Source of the DNA: a virus
Direction: 5' to 3' (one strand)
IMG/VR virus record: IMGVR_UViG_3300049736_000498
Coordinates: 1-39,220 of that record
Length of the DNA: 39,220 nucleotides
Made by a program: the position numbers and the translations under genes. Positions 16,368 to 25,400 of this stretch are shown here, one piece after another. Under the pieces are notes generated by a model. That model did not search any database. It worked only from the letters and a program-made list of their open reading frames with translations, and was not told the origin of the DNA. Each line of letters begins with the position of its first letter. Position 1 is the stretch's first letter.

Positions 16368-17648
16368 ATGGCATTAACGTATAGAACAGGTTCAGGTGAA
16401 CACCCAGGCAAGGGTTCAGCTTTAACAATTGAAGAAGTAGATAATAATTTTAGACACTTTACAGGATCACATTCAATAAGTGGTTCACTTATTATTTCAA
16501 GTAGTCTAGCTGATAGTTTTGCTCTTGTAGTATCTGGAAATATTGGCATTTCAGGTAGTATTATACCAAGTGAAGCTACTGCAACCTTAGGAAGTGTAGA
16601 TAATCCTTTTCAGGAATTATTTATTTCCGATACTTCAATCATTTTTGTTAGTGGTTCAAATAAAGTTACTAGTTCTTTTGTAGTTGATTCTAGTGGAGCT
16701 TTATCTGGTTCTTTTGATGGTAATTTAACAGGTTCATTTACAGGATCAGGTGCAATAACAGGCTCATTCACAGGCTCATTTATTGGAGATGGTTCAGGAT
16801 TAACTGGGATAACAGGAAGTGGTGGTAGTGGTACAAGTGGAACAAGCGGTATATCAGGAACATCTGGTACCTCTGGCGAAGCAGGAACAAGCGGAACTTC
16901 AGGTGAAGCAGGAACAAGCGGAACAAGTGGCGAAGCAGGAACAAGCGGAACTTCAGGTGAAGCAGGAACATCAGGAACAAGTGGTGAATCTGGAACATCT
17001 GGTACTTCAGGTGAAGCAGGAACAAGCGGAACAAGTGGCGAAGCAGGAACAAGCGGAACAAGTGGCGAAGCAGGAACAAGTGGAACAAGTGGCGAATCTG
17101 GAACATCAGGAACAAGCGGAAATGGTACTTCTGGTACTTCAGGATCGGGAACTAGTGGTACAAGTGGCGAAGCAGGAACAAGCGGAACTTCAGGTGAAGC
17201 AGGAACAAGCGGAACAAGTGGCGAAGCAGGAACAAGCGGAACTTCGGGGGAATCTGGAACATCTGGTACATCAGGAGAATCCGGAACAAGCGGAACATCA
17301 GGAGCTAATATTAATACTGGTTCTTTAGGTGATACAGTTATATCAGGATCTGCAATTGTAACAGGTAGTATGTCGGTTATTGGATCATTAACAGTATCTG
17401 GTTCAAGTACACTTAATAATATTGGTCTTTTTGCACAAGATGGAATATCAACTTTTAAATCTGGAGAAGTTAATGGGTTTCAAGTTTCATCATCTGCAAT
17501 ATTTATTAATGATCATAGACAAATTTCTCTATCAGCAACATCTTCAATATCAACATCATATATTGTATTTTCAAATCTACCAACTGCCGACCCTGGAATA
17601 CCTGGGAGACTATGGAAAGATGGGATAGATTTAAAAATATCACCTTAA
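16368..17648 (+). CDS. Collagen-like virion fibre protein
   Basis: 426 residues. The N-terminal 148 residues are a Ser/Gly-rich beta domain with GSFTGSFIGDGSGLTGI-type repeats that often precede shafts in phage fibres. Residues about 149-313 are an uninterrupted collagen-like (Gly-x-y) segment built from GTSGTSGEA units with a few GES and GN variants. The last 110 residues contain a short beta domain ending FSNLPTADPGIPGRLW, a closing motif I associate with marine phage structural proteins. A trimeric fibre is expected for such Gly-x-y shafts. A terminator follows 31 bases after the stop. Confidence 0.8.
   Translation: MALTYRTGSGEHPGKGSALTIEEVDNNFRHFTGSHSISGSLIISSSLADSFALVVSGNIGISGSIIPSEATATLGSVDNPFQELFISDTSIIFVSGSNKVTSSFVVDSSGALSGSFDGNLTGSFTGSGAITGSFTGSFIGDGSGLTGITGSGGSGTSGTSGISGTSGTSGEAGTSGTSGEAGTSGTSGEAGTSGTSGEAGTSGTSGESGTSGTSGEAGTSGTSGEAGTSGTSGEAGTSGTSGESGTSGTSGNGTSGTSGSGTSGTSGEAGTSGTSGEAGTSGTSGEAGTSGTSGESGTSGTSGESGTSGTSGANINTGSLGDTVISGSAIVTGSMSVIGSLTVSGSSTLNNIGLFAQDGISTFKSGEVNGFQVSSSAIFINDHRQISLSATSSISTSYIVFSNLPTADPGIPGRLWKDGIDLKISP
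16812..17306 (+). repeat. Collagen-like coding repeat, fibre 1
   Basis: Nine-codon GTSGTSGEA-type units repeated in frame. An exact 81-base duplication occurs at 16874-16954 and 17165-17245, offset 291 bases (97 codons), so the copies are in frame with each other. Confidence 0.9.
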
Positions 17649-17679
17649 TATTTAATAAATAATTTAAAATAAAAATCTA

Positions 17680-17705
17680 GGGACTCAATCTGAGTCCCTT
17701 TTTTT
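17680..17705 (+). terminator. Intrinsic terminator after fibre 1
   Basis: GGGACTCA (17680-17687), ATC loop, TGAGTCCC (17691-17698), then T run to 17705. A perfect eight-pair stem. Confidence 0.93.
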
Positions 17706-17706
17706 C

Positions 17707-17721
17707 ATATTTATAATAAAA
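17707..17721 (+). promoter_or_regulatory. Late-promoter-like motif (before 17733)
   Basis: ATATTTATAATAAAA, exact consensus, one base after the T run of the terminator and eleven before the ATG at 17733. Confidence 0.6.
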
Positions 17722-17732
17722 CTAGGTATAAT

Positions 17733-18932
17733 ATGAATATTCCAATTTACGATGGTAATCCTTTATGGAATCGAAATGCAACAGCTTTTGGTTTTTATGA
17801 TAACGATATTGAATTTCAAGTTGATTCTATAAAAGTAGCAAAATTTGTAACTACACGTTTAGGTTACCCCTTAATGGATGTTGAATTACAAACATCTTCT
17901 ATTTTTACTGCATTTGAAGAAGCTATAACAATGTATGGGAATGAATTATATGCTTATTTAATTAGAGAAAACGTACTAGATCTTACGGGTTTACCTTATG
18001 AAAATATAAATTTAAATGAAGTTATAGTTCAACCTAATTTTGAAACAATCATTAGATTATCAGAACAATATGGTGAAGAAGCTGGTGTAGGAGGGAATGT
18101 TACTTGGTACAAAGGGTTTGTTCCTTTAACTTCTAGTGTGCAAGATTATGATTTAAAAACTTGGGCAAAACAACAAGATATAACTGGTAGTATAGAAATA
18201 AAAAGAGTATTTTACCAAGAACCAATACCAGCCTCAGCTAGATATCTTGCTCCTTTTGATGGATTTGGATTTGGAGGAGTTGCAGCTGCTGGATTAATGG
18301 GAATGGGTGGATTTGGTGGTTCAATGGGATTTTTAATGATGCCATTAAATTATGATATGCAAATTATTCAATCAATTGAAATGAATCAAATGGTTAGGTT
18401 GTCTAATTATAGTTTTGAAATACATAATAATGTAATTAGAATATTTCCAATACCTGGGCCTTATGATGTAAGTGGTGTTGGTGATATTACTGAAGATATA
18501 AATGGTTCATGTAATTGTGGTAATTTATGGTTTGAATATATTTTAAGAGATGAAAGAATAGAAAGTAGTTTAATTTGTGCTGAAGATAGAGTAACAAATG
18601 TATCTAATATGCCATACCAAAATCCAGTTTATGCCCTAATTAATTCAGTAGGCAGACAATGGATATTTGAAATGACTTTAGCAATTTGTAAAGAAATTTT
18701 AGGATATGTACGTGGTAAATATAGTACAGTACCTATTCCAAATGCTGATATGACATTAAATCAAGCTGATTTATTAGCAGCGGCAACAGCTGAAAAAACA
18801 GCATTATTAGAAAGATTAAGAGCTTATTTTGATGAAAACTCACGTGCTTCATTATTAGAAAGAAAAGTAAGAGAAGCTGATGCAGTATTAAAAGAATTAG
18901 ATCAAGTTCCAAGAGTAATTTATATAGGATAA
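17733..18932 (+). CDS. Neck/connector protein (gp13-like by position)
   Basis: 399 residues. The N-terminus (NPLWNRNATAFGFYDNDIEF, then VAKFVTTRLGYPLMDVELQ and FEEAITMYGNELYAY) matches a structural protein family found before gp14-like genes in marine T4-like phages. It is usually called a neck or head-completion protein. A Gly/Met-rich insertion (FGFGGVAAAGLMGMGGFGG) lies at about residues 175-205 and looks like an exposed loop. First gene of a tightly packed set with the genes at 18934 and 19497. Assignment to gp13 is by gene order, so moderate. Confidence 0.6.
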   Translation: MNIPIYDGNPLWNRNATAFGFYDNDIEFQVDSIKVAKFVTTRLGYPLMDVELQTSSIFTAFEEAITMYGNELYAYLIRENVLDLTGLPYENINLNEVIVQPNFETIIRLSEQYGEEAGVGGNVTWYKGFVPLTSSVQDYDLKTWAKQQDITGSIEIKRVFYQEPIPASARYLAPFDGFGFGGVAAAGLMGMGGFGGSMGFLMMPLNYDMQIIQSIEMNQMVRLSNYSFEIHNNVIRIFPIPGPYDVSGVGDITEDINGSCNCGNLWFEYILRDERIESSLICAEDRVTNVSNMPYQNPVYALINSVGRQWIFEMTLAICKEILGYVRGKYSTVPIPNADMTLNQADLLAAATAEKTALLERLRAYFDENSRASLLERKVREADAVLKELDQVPRVIYIG

Positions 18933-18933
18933 T

Positions 18934-19497
18934 ATGGCAATGTTCGCAAGACAGAGAGATGTTTCTCTGGTAAGACACTTAAATAGAGAAGTTATGGGTA
19001 ATGTAATTACCCAACAAGCTGCTTTCTACCAATTTAAATTAGAAGAAACTAAAGTTAATATATATGGTGAAGCAGCAGCAGAAAAATTTTATAATGGACC
19101 TTTTTTATTTAATTGCTTAATTGATAGGGGAGCTCAGGAATATCCTGAAAATGCTGAAGGTATTCAGTTTGAACAATCTATTGATTTTTATTTTTTAAGA
19201 GATGACTTAAAAGCTGTAAAACCAGGTTATCCAAATGGAAATGTAGAAGAAGAAGTAGTTCCTGATGTTGGGGATATAATTTTATACCAAGAGGGATATT
19301 ATGGGGTACAAAGTACTGTAGCAAACCAATATTGGAGTGGTAAAAACCCAGATTATCCTAATAATAATTCAGATGGTACAGATAATCCATTAAATCCAAA
19401 TTTACAATTATTTGGAACTAATCTATCAGTATTAGTCTCAACATACTACATATCAGCAGATAAACCTGCTATTTCACCATATAAAGAAAGATTTTAA
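18934..19497 (+). CDS. Neck protein (gp14-like)
   Basis: 187 residues. The segment FYQFKLEETKVNIYGEAAAEKFYNGP, which spans the first third, is characteristic of gp14-like neck proteins in marine T4-like phages. The remainder is beta-rich with many Tyr/Asn/Pro (for example QYWSGKNPDYPNN), and the C-terminus is KPAISPYKERF. It begins one base after the preceding stop, and its stop codon overlaps the next ATG (19497), so these neck genes are translationally coupled. Confidence 0.62.
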   Translation: MAMFARQRDVSLVRHLNREVMGNVITQQAAFYQFKLEETKVNIYGEAAAEKFYNGPFLFNCLIDRGAQEYPENAEGIQFEQSIDFYFLRDDLKAVKPGYPNGNVEEEVVPDVGDIILYQEGYYGVQSTVANQYWSGKNPDYPNNNSDGTDNPLNPNLQLFGTNLSVLVSTYYISADKPAISPYKERF

Positions 19498-20480
19498 TGG
19501 CACTAAGAAAACCTATACCAAAAACCCAAAAAGAAATTAGTATTGACCAACAAAGGCCAACATCTACAAGGTATGGTAATCCTAATATTCCTTCAAATTC
19601 TAATGAAAGTGAAACAGGTATAGCATTTAATAGGTCAGAAAAATTATCATGGAAAGGTGATAATACAAAACCTTTTTCAATTGGTATACAAGATTTAGAT
19701 GAAGCAGTATTTTATTATTTTCAAAATGTAATTAAACCTTTTGTTTATCAAAATGGAGAAAGAAGAGAAGTACCAGTAATTTATGGTTCTCCAGAAAGAT
19801 GGAAATCCTATCAAAGAGATGGATATTATAGAGATAAAAAAGGTTCTATTATGTTGCCTATTATAGTAGTTAAAAGAGATACAATAACAAAAGATAGAAC
19901 TGTCTACAATAAGTTAGATGCTAATAGTCCTAATTTATATGGTACTTTCCAACGAGCTTATAATCCTAAAAACTTTTATAATAATTGGGCTGCTATAAAA
20001 AATAAAATCCCTGCAAAACAATTTTACGCAGTAGCAGTTCCCGATTTTGTAAATTTAGAATATAGTGTAATTGTTCAAACTTATTATATGGAACAATTAA
20101 ATAAAATAATTGAATCATGTGAATATGCTTCTGATGCTTACTGGGGTGATCCTGAAAGATTTAAATTTAGAGCTTTTATTGATAGTTTTTCAACAGCTAC
20201 AGAATTAACAACAGGTAGAGATAGATTAGTAAAAGGAACATTTAATATTAGATTAAGAGGATATATAATACCTGATACAGTACAAAAAGATATGAATTCG
20301 ATATCTAAATATAACTCAAAATCAAAATTTACTATTTCAATGGAAACTACATCTAATTCAGAAATATTTGATGTAGATGTTGTAAAAACAAAAGATAATA
20401 GAACTAGGAGACAAAGAGAAAATAAAGATAATCTTTCTAATATTTCCGATGTGTCACCAGGAACAGAATTAAAAAATTAA
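19497..20480 (+). CDS. Tail completion / sheath terminator-like protein (gp15-like by position)
   Basis: 327 residues. Conserved-looking segments include AVFYYFQNVIKPFVYQNGER, VPVIYGSPERWKSYQRDGYY and the later YSVIVQTYYMEQLNKIIE with GRDRLVKGTFNIRLRGYI. The pattern, an N-terminal low-complexity arm then a compact alpha/beta core, fits the tail-completion proteins that follow gp13/gp14 in T4-like order. I cannot confirm gp15 identity from sequence alone. The start overlaps the preceding stop by one base. The C-terminal 50 residues are charged and probably disordered. Confidence 0.55.
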   Translation: MALRKPIPKTQKEISIDQQRPTSTRYGNPNIPSNSNESETGIAFNRSEKLSWKGDNTKPFSIGIQDLDEAVFYYFQNVIKPFVYQNGERREVPVIYGSPERWKSYQRDGYYRDKKGSIMLPIIVVKRDTITKDRTVYNKLDANSPNLYGTFQRAYNPKNFYNNWAAIKNKIPAKQFYAVAVPDFVNLEYSVIVQTYYMEQLNKIIESCEYASDAYWGDPERFKFRAFIDSFSTATELTTGRDRLVKGTFNIRLRGYIIPDTVQKDMNSISKYNSKSKFTISMETTSNSEIFDVDVVKTKDNRTRRQRENKDNLSNISDVSPGTELKN

Positions 20481-20485
20481 AATAG

Positions 20486-20863
20486 ATGGCTAGTAATGTA
20501 AGATTTGTAGACTCATTAAAAGTTGGATCATACCAGGTTCAAAATGCTGGTGGTGGTGGTGGAAGTGGAATAACTATTAATAATAATGTAGATAATTATT
20601 TATTAAGTGCTACTGGAAACCCCAGTATAATAAATGGTGAATCTAATTTACAGTTTGATGGCACAACACTAACAATAAAAGGTGATCTTGTTATTGATGA
20701 TCAGGGATCTGGAGCAAATTTAATATTAATTCAAAATCCTAGTGGTCAGGGAATAACAGTAACTAGTGAAGGAATATTTCAACTTATAGAATTTAGTTCT
20801 TTACCAACTCCTATAGAAGGAGGTATAGTTTTAAATTCTAATAATCTTTATGTAGGAATATAG
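20486..20863 (+). CDS. Small fibre-like structural protein without collagen segment
   Basis: 125 residues. A short N-terminal arm (MASNVRFVDSLKVGSYQV), a GGGGGSG linker, then a beta-rich module NYLLSATGNPSIINGESNLQFDG followed by TTLTIKGDLVID. The same module type appears after the collagen segments in the proteins at 20914 and 22453 ('NNRV(I/V)T ... AE ... LTV'). The end FSSLPTPIEGGIVL resembles the closing motif of fibre 1. It looks like a minimal member of the same fibre family, cotranscribed with the neck genes. Confidence 0.6.
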   Translation: MASNVRFVDSLKVGSYQVQNAGGGGGSGITINNNVDNYLLSATGNPSIINGESNLQFDGTTLTIKGDLVIDDQGSGANLILIQNPSGQGITVTSEGIFQLIEFSSLPTPIEGGIVLNSNNLYVGI

Positions 20864-20881
20864 ATTTAAAAAAAAAATTTA

Positions 20882-20896
20882 ATATGTATAATAAAA
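20882..20896 (+). promoter_or_regulatory. Late-promoter-like motif (before 20914)
   Basis: ATATGTATAATAAAA (G variant), seventeen bases before the ATG at 20914. Confidence 0.5.
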
Positions 20897-20913
20897 TTAA
20901 AAATTAAGATAAA

Positions 20914-21924
20914 ATGGCAAATTGGAAAAAAGTAATAGTTAGTGGGTCAAATGCTGAATTAGCAGAATTATCACTATCAAATCTTTCAAATCAGGGATCC
21001 GAAAATACAGTATTAACAATAAATGATTCTGGGGTTGTTGGGACAAGAGAAAATGCAGCTAGTTCTGGAACATCTGGTTCATCAGGAACAAGCGGAAATT
21101 CTGGTTCGTCAGGTACATCAGGTTCTTCAGGTACCTCGGGTGCAGATGGTTCTTCCGGAACATCAGGAAATTCTGGTTCGTCAGGTACATCAGGAAATTC
21201 TGGTTCGTCAGGTACATCAGGAGACTCTGGTTCGTCAGGTACAAGTGGTACTTCAGGTAATGATGGTTCATCAGGTACATCAGGAGACTCTGGTTCTTCT
21301 GGAACTTCGGGCTCAAGTGGTACATCAGGTTCTTCAGGTACTTCGGGTGATGATGGTTCTTCCGGAACTTCAGGTTCAAGCGGTTCATCTGGTTCATCTG
21401 GTACAAGTGGTTCATCAGGTGTAATTAATATTACTAATACAGGCAATAACAGAGTTATAACTGATATTGATGGTGATAGTGCAAATGCTGAAGAAAGACT
21501 AACATTTGTTAGTGATGGAGGCTCAGCACCAAATACTGGATTGTTAACAGTAACAGGTGATGTTATTATATCAAATGATTTATTTGTTGATGGTACAGCT
21601 TCATTTAGAAATAATGAAAACTTATTAGTTAAAGATAGATTTATATTACTTGGATCAGGTTCAACAACAGTAGGAGATGGTGGTATTGTTATTCAACAAA
21701 CAGCACAAGATAAAGGTGATGCATTTGCTTATGATGGTTTATCAACTGGAAGATGGGGTGTAACTAGTTCATTTGATGCAGGTTTATCCTCATATACTCC
21801 AGATGCATTTATGGCTGCAGTAGTAGTTGGATCTACAGATGATCCAAATGATGCCCCAGCTAAATATGATAAAGAAGGAAATATATTTGTAGCAGATAAC
21901 GAGGATATTTATATTTATTCTTAA
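20914..21924 (+). CDS. Collagen-like fibre protein, paralogue of the giant fibre
   Basis: 336 residues. The N-terminal 50 residues (MANWKKVIVSGSNAELAEL, then SNQGSENT and VGTRENAAS) are nearly the same as those of the 1305-residue protein at 22453, so the two are paralogues and probably bind the same virion site. Residues about 50-169 are Gly-x-y repeats (GSSGTSG with occasional Asp/Asn). A beta domain follows, starting INITNTGNNRVITDI and containing FILLGSGSTTVGDGGIVIQ and GRWGVTSSFDA. It probably forms a trimeric fibre or fibre-base protein. Its own promoter-like motif precedes it. Confidence 0.78.
   Translation: MANWKKVIVSGSNAELAELSLSNLSNQGSENTVLTINDSGVVGTRENAASSGTSGSSGTSGNSGSSGTSGSSGTSGADGSSGTSGNSGSSGTSGNSGSSGTSGDSGSSGTSGTSGNDGSSGTSGDSGSSGTSGSSGTSGSSGTSGDDGSSGTSGSSGSSGSSGTSGSSGVINITNTGNNRVITDIDGDSANAEERLTFVSDGGSAPNTGLLTVTGDVIISNDLFVDGTASFRNNENLLVKDRFILLGSGSTTVGDGGIVIQQTAQDKGDAFAYDGLSTGRWGVTSSFDAGLSSYTPDAFMAAVVVGSTDDPNDAPAKYDKEGNIFVADNEDIYIYS
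21061..21420 (+). repeat. Collagen-like coding repeat, fibre 2
   Basis: In-frame GSSGTSG units with Asn/Asp substitutions (residues about 50-169 of the protein). Confidence 0.88.
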
Positions 21925-21964
21925 AATTGCAATAAAATTGTTTTATAAAATATTAAAAAGGTTT

Positions 21965-22171
21965 ATGGGATTTAAAACTAAAAATATAGTTGTAGGAGGA
22001 GAAGAAACTAAATCTGACCCTCCTACAATTAATGTAGAACTAACACACAAGCAACTTCAATTTTTACTTATTACTATTAAAAATAGTCTATTTAAGGGTG
22101 AATATGTAGAAATATGCTATAATACAACTTTAAAATTACAAGAAAAATATCAAGAATTCAATAAAAAATAA
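21965..22171 (+). CDS. Small hypothetical protein
   Basis: 68 residues from the ATG at 21965. A TTG at 21938 would add nine residues (FYKILKRF), but the ATG is preferred because other genes here use ATG. The body (NVELTHKQLQFLLITIKNSLFKGEYVEICYN, shown in two parts: NVELTHKQLQFLLITIK and NSLFKGEYVEICYN) resembles small helical proteins found in many phages that pair 'ELTxxQLxFLL' with 'FKGExVE'. No function is known. It sits between the two paralogous fibre genes. Confidence 0.55.
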   Translation: MGFKTKNIVVGGEETKSDPPTINVELTHKQLQFLLITIKNSLFKGEYVEICYNTTLKLQEKYQEFNKK

Positions 22172-22176
22172 TAGTT

Positions 22177-22365
22177 ATGTCTTACAATTTAACCAACTTA
22201 TCTTTAAGAGAATTACGTGCTCTTAGAAAATCAACTAATTATATTCCAATAACAGGAATTGATGCCATCTTTATTGGGACTATACAAGTAAAATTAGACC
22301 AAAAAATAAAAGGTATTGAAAAACAAGAAGAAGAAATTAAAATTTCTTCTCCTCCTGTTCAATAG
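22177..22365 (+). CDS. Small hypothetical protein
   Basis: 62 residues, starting MSYNLTNLSLRELRALRKST, with IPITGIDAIFIGTIQVKLDQ in the middle and a charged tail. Similar short 'LRELRxLRxSxxYIPITG' proteins occur in phages as I recall, without assigned function. It begins six bases after the preceding stop and is followed by a structured 87-base leader of the giant fibre gene. Confidence 0.5.
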   Translation: MSYNLTNLSLRELRALRKSTNYIPITGIDAIFIGTIQVKLDQKIKGIEKQEEEIKISSPPVQ

Positions 22366-22379
22366 GAAAAATATAAATA

Positions 22380-22394
22380 ATATTTATAACAAAT
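22380..22394 (+). promoter_or_regulatory. Late-promoter-like motif (before the giant fibre)
   Basis: ATATTTATAACAAAT. Together with the preceding bases it forms a perfect inverted repeat TATAAATA-A-TATTTATA (22372-22388), so the T4 late octamer TATAAATA is present here in both orientations. The ATG is 58 bases further on, the longest leader among the motif-linked fibre and tail genes. Confidence 0.5.
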
Positions 22395-22401
22395 ATTACG
22401 G

Positions 22402-22435
22402 CCCGAAAGGGAAGTGGACTGATAGTACAGTAGCC
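22402..22435 (+). promoter_or_regulatory. Structured 5' leader of the giant fibre gene
   Basis: Two small hairpins: CCC-GAAA-GGG (22402-22411), a GNRA-type tetraloop, and GG-ACTG-ATAGTA-CAGT-(AG)-CC (22416-22435). GC content is well above the surroundings. No other gene start here has such a leader. The function is unknown. Confidence 0.4.
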
Positions 22436-22452
22436 AACCTAATAGAATAGAT

Positions 22453-25400
22453 ATGCCAAATTGGAAAAAAGTAATAATCAGTGGTTCTAACGCTGAATTA
22501 GCTCAAATTAAACTAACAGACCTTTCAAATCAGGGTTCTGAAAATACAACACTTGTAATTAATAGTAGTGGTGAAGTGGGCACAAGAGAAAACGCAGCCT
22601 CCTCAGGTACAAGCGGCTCTTCTGGATCTTCGGGATCATCAGGAACATCTGGTAACTCAGGTTCTTCAGGTACTAGTGGTAACTCTGGTTCAAGTGGTTC
22701 CTCAGGTACAAGTGGTTCATCAGGATCATCTGGAAACTCGGGTTCTTCAGGTTCAAGTGGAACGTCTGGTAATTCGGGTTCATCAGGAACAAGTGGTAAC
22801 TCAGGATCATCAGGTACAAGTGGTAATTCAGGTTCAAGCGGTTCCTCAGGTACAAGTGGCTCATCAGGTTCATCTGGTAACTCAGGTTCTTCAGGAACAA
22901 GTGGTAACTCAGGTTCTTCAGGTTCAAGTGGAACGTCTGGTAATTCTGGATCATCAGGAACAAGTGGTAATTCGGGATCATCGGGAACAAGTGGTAATTC
23001 AGGTTCTTCAGGTTCTTCAGGAACAAGTGGCTCATCAGGTTCTTCTGGAACCTCTGGTAACTCTGGTTCATCAGGATCTTCAGGTACTTCAGGTAATTCA
23101 GGATCAAGTGGGTCTTCAGGAACAAGCGGTAACTCAGGTTCATCAGGTACTTCAGGAAATAGTGGTTCAAGTGGTTCTTCTGGTACAAGTGGCAACTCAG
23201 GCTCTTCTGGTACAAGTGGCAACTCAGGTTCTTCCGGTACATCAGGTTCATCCGGAACAAGTGGTAATTCCGGTTCATCAGGAACTTCAGGTAGTTCTGG
23301 CTCCTCGGGATCTTCAGGGACAAGTGGAAGTAGTGGCTCATCAGGTTCTAGTGGCTCATCGGGTTCATCAGGGCAAGATGGTAATTTTGGTGGTGCTACA
23401 TTTGATTATACTTTTAGTACTTCTACTACAATTGGAAACCCAAATACTGGTAAAGTAAGATTAAATAATGCAACTCAAACCTCTGCAACTATATCCGCAA
23501 TTAGTGAAACGGATGATGATGGGAATTCTGTTCAATCATTTTTTGAAACTATAGATTCATCAACTTCAGCTATAAAAGGTTTTATGAGATTATCAGATAA
23601 AGATGATCCTTCAGATTTTATACTATTTGCCCTTGATGAATTAACAGATCAAGGAGCTTGGTGGCAATTTACAATAATATTTGAATCACAGGGGGGCAAT
23701 GCTTTAACAAATGGTGAAGATATTATAGCATCCTTTGTAACAACAGGTGATAGAGGTGATGATGGCACATCTGGTAGCTCTGGAAGTTCTGGTAGCTCTG
23801 GAAGTTCTGGCTCTAGTGGTACAAGTGGATCATCAGGTTCATCAGGTAACTCAGGTTCATCAGGTACTTCAGGAACAAGTGGTAATTCTGGTTCAAGTGG
23901 AACATCTGGTAATTCTGGTTCATCTGGGAGTAGTGGAACCTCTGGTAACTCTGGTTCATCAGGATCTTCAGGTACTTCAGGTAATTCAGGATCAAGTGGG
24001 TCTTCAGGAACAAGCGGTAACTCTGGTTCTTCAGGAACAAGCGGTAACTCTGGTTCTTCAGGTTCCTCAGGAACAAGTGGTAATTCTGGTTCATCTGGAA
24101 CTTCAGGTAATTCAGGCAGTAGTGGAACAAGTGGAAACTCAGGCTCAAGTGGTACGTCAGGTTCATCCGGTAACTCCGGTTCTTCTGGTACAAGCGGTAA
24201 TAGTGGCTCCTCAGGAACAAGTGGTAATTCAGGTTCTTCTGGTACATCTGGTTCTAGTGGTAATTCAGGTTCTTCAGGAACAAGCGGTAATAGTGGCTCC
24301 TCAGGAACAAGTGGTAACTCTGGATCTTCTGGTACATCTGGTTCTAGTGGTAACTCCGGCTCTTCTGGTACAAGTGGTAATAGTGGCTCCTCAGGAACAA
24401 GTGGTAACTCTGGATCTTCTGGTACATCTGGTTCTTCTGGTTCTAGTGGTACAACAACTATAACTAATGCATCTAATAATAGAGTAGTAACTTCTACAGG
24501 AGGTGTAGGATTAAATGCTGAATCTTGTATGTTATTCAATGGAAATTCTCTAACAGTAGGAGGATTACATTCTAATTCAGGTGCTTGTAGTACTATAGCA
24601 GGTGGTTTAAAAAACAAAATAAATTGTAACTTATCATCAATTGGAGGGGGTACTCTTAATACATCATCAGCAGTATGTACTTTTATAGGAGGTGGTTCTT
24701 GTAATGATATCGCAAGTTCTTATAGTTATGGTAGTAGTATAGTAGCGGGAATTGGGAATTGTATATATGGTACTAGTCCAGGCAGTATCATAGGAGGTGG
24801 ATTTCAAAATGATTCTTATGGAAGATATGATGTTATAGGTGGAGGTGTACGAAACTGTTTAAATGGATATGGATGTGATTTTATAGGTGGAGGATGTTGT
24901 AATAAAATTACAGGATATGGAAGGAATGTTATAGTAGGTGGTGGAAAAAATTGTAATAATGGATATGATTCTAGCGCTATTGTTGGAGGTTTTTGTAACT
25001 GTATAAAAGATAATTATACAAATCAATCATTTATAGGTGGAGGGTTTTGTAACCATATGGATTCTAAATATGGTAATACTAATTTAATAGTAGGTGGTGC
25101 AAAAAATTGTATAAAAAACATTGATTCTGGTGATGTTATCGGCTGCACCACAATTGTAGGAGGAAATTTAAATGCTGCATGTTCTTGTTGTGTTGGACAA
25201 TGTAAAACACAACCAAGTTGTGGTTTTATAGGTGGTGGGTCATGTAATTTAATAACAAATCCTTTTGATTTTATTGTAGCAGGGGAATGTAATAAAATAT
25301 GTTATAATAAAGCGAGAAATATTGGTGTAGGTTATGGTGAAGGTTGTAGTTTTATAGTAGGTAATAAAAATAAAATTGACACTGGTTATGGAACCAATAT

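Noticed and set aside
16780-17328. Alternative frames and a possible CRISPR-like array in the fibre 1 repeat
   Set aside because: The repeats are back-to-back coding units without unique spacers and are in frame with the fibre protein.
21938-21964. TTG-initiated N-terminal extension of the small gene at 21965
   Set aside because: An ATG is available nine codons downstream, and other small genes in this region start at ATG.
22530-24617. Long minus-strand frames rich in Pro/Glu/Leu opposite the collagen-like arms
   Set aside because: They are the reverse-strand reading of the Gly-Ser-Thr repeat. The sense frames encode fibre domains with proper N- and C-terminal modules, and no promoter or start context exists on the minus strand.
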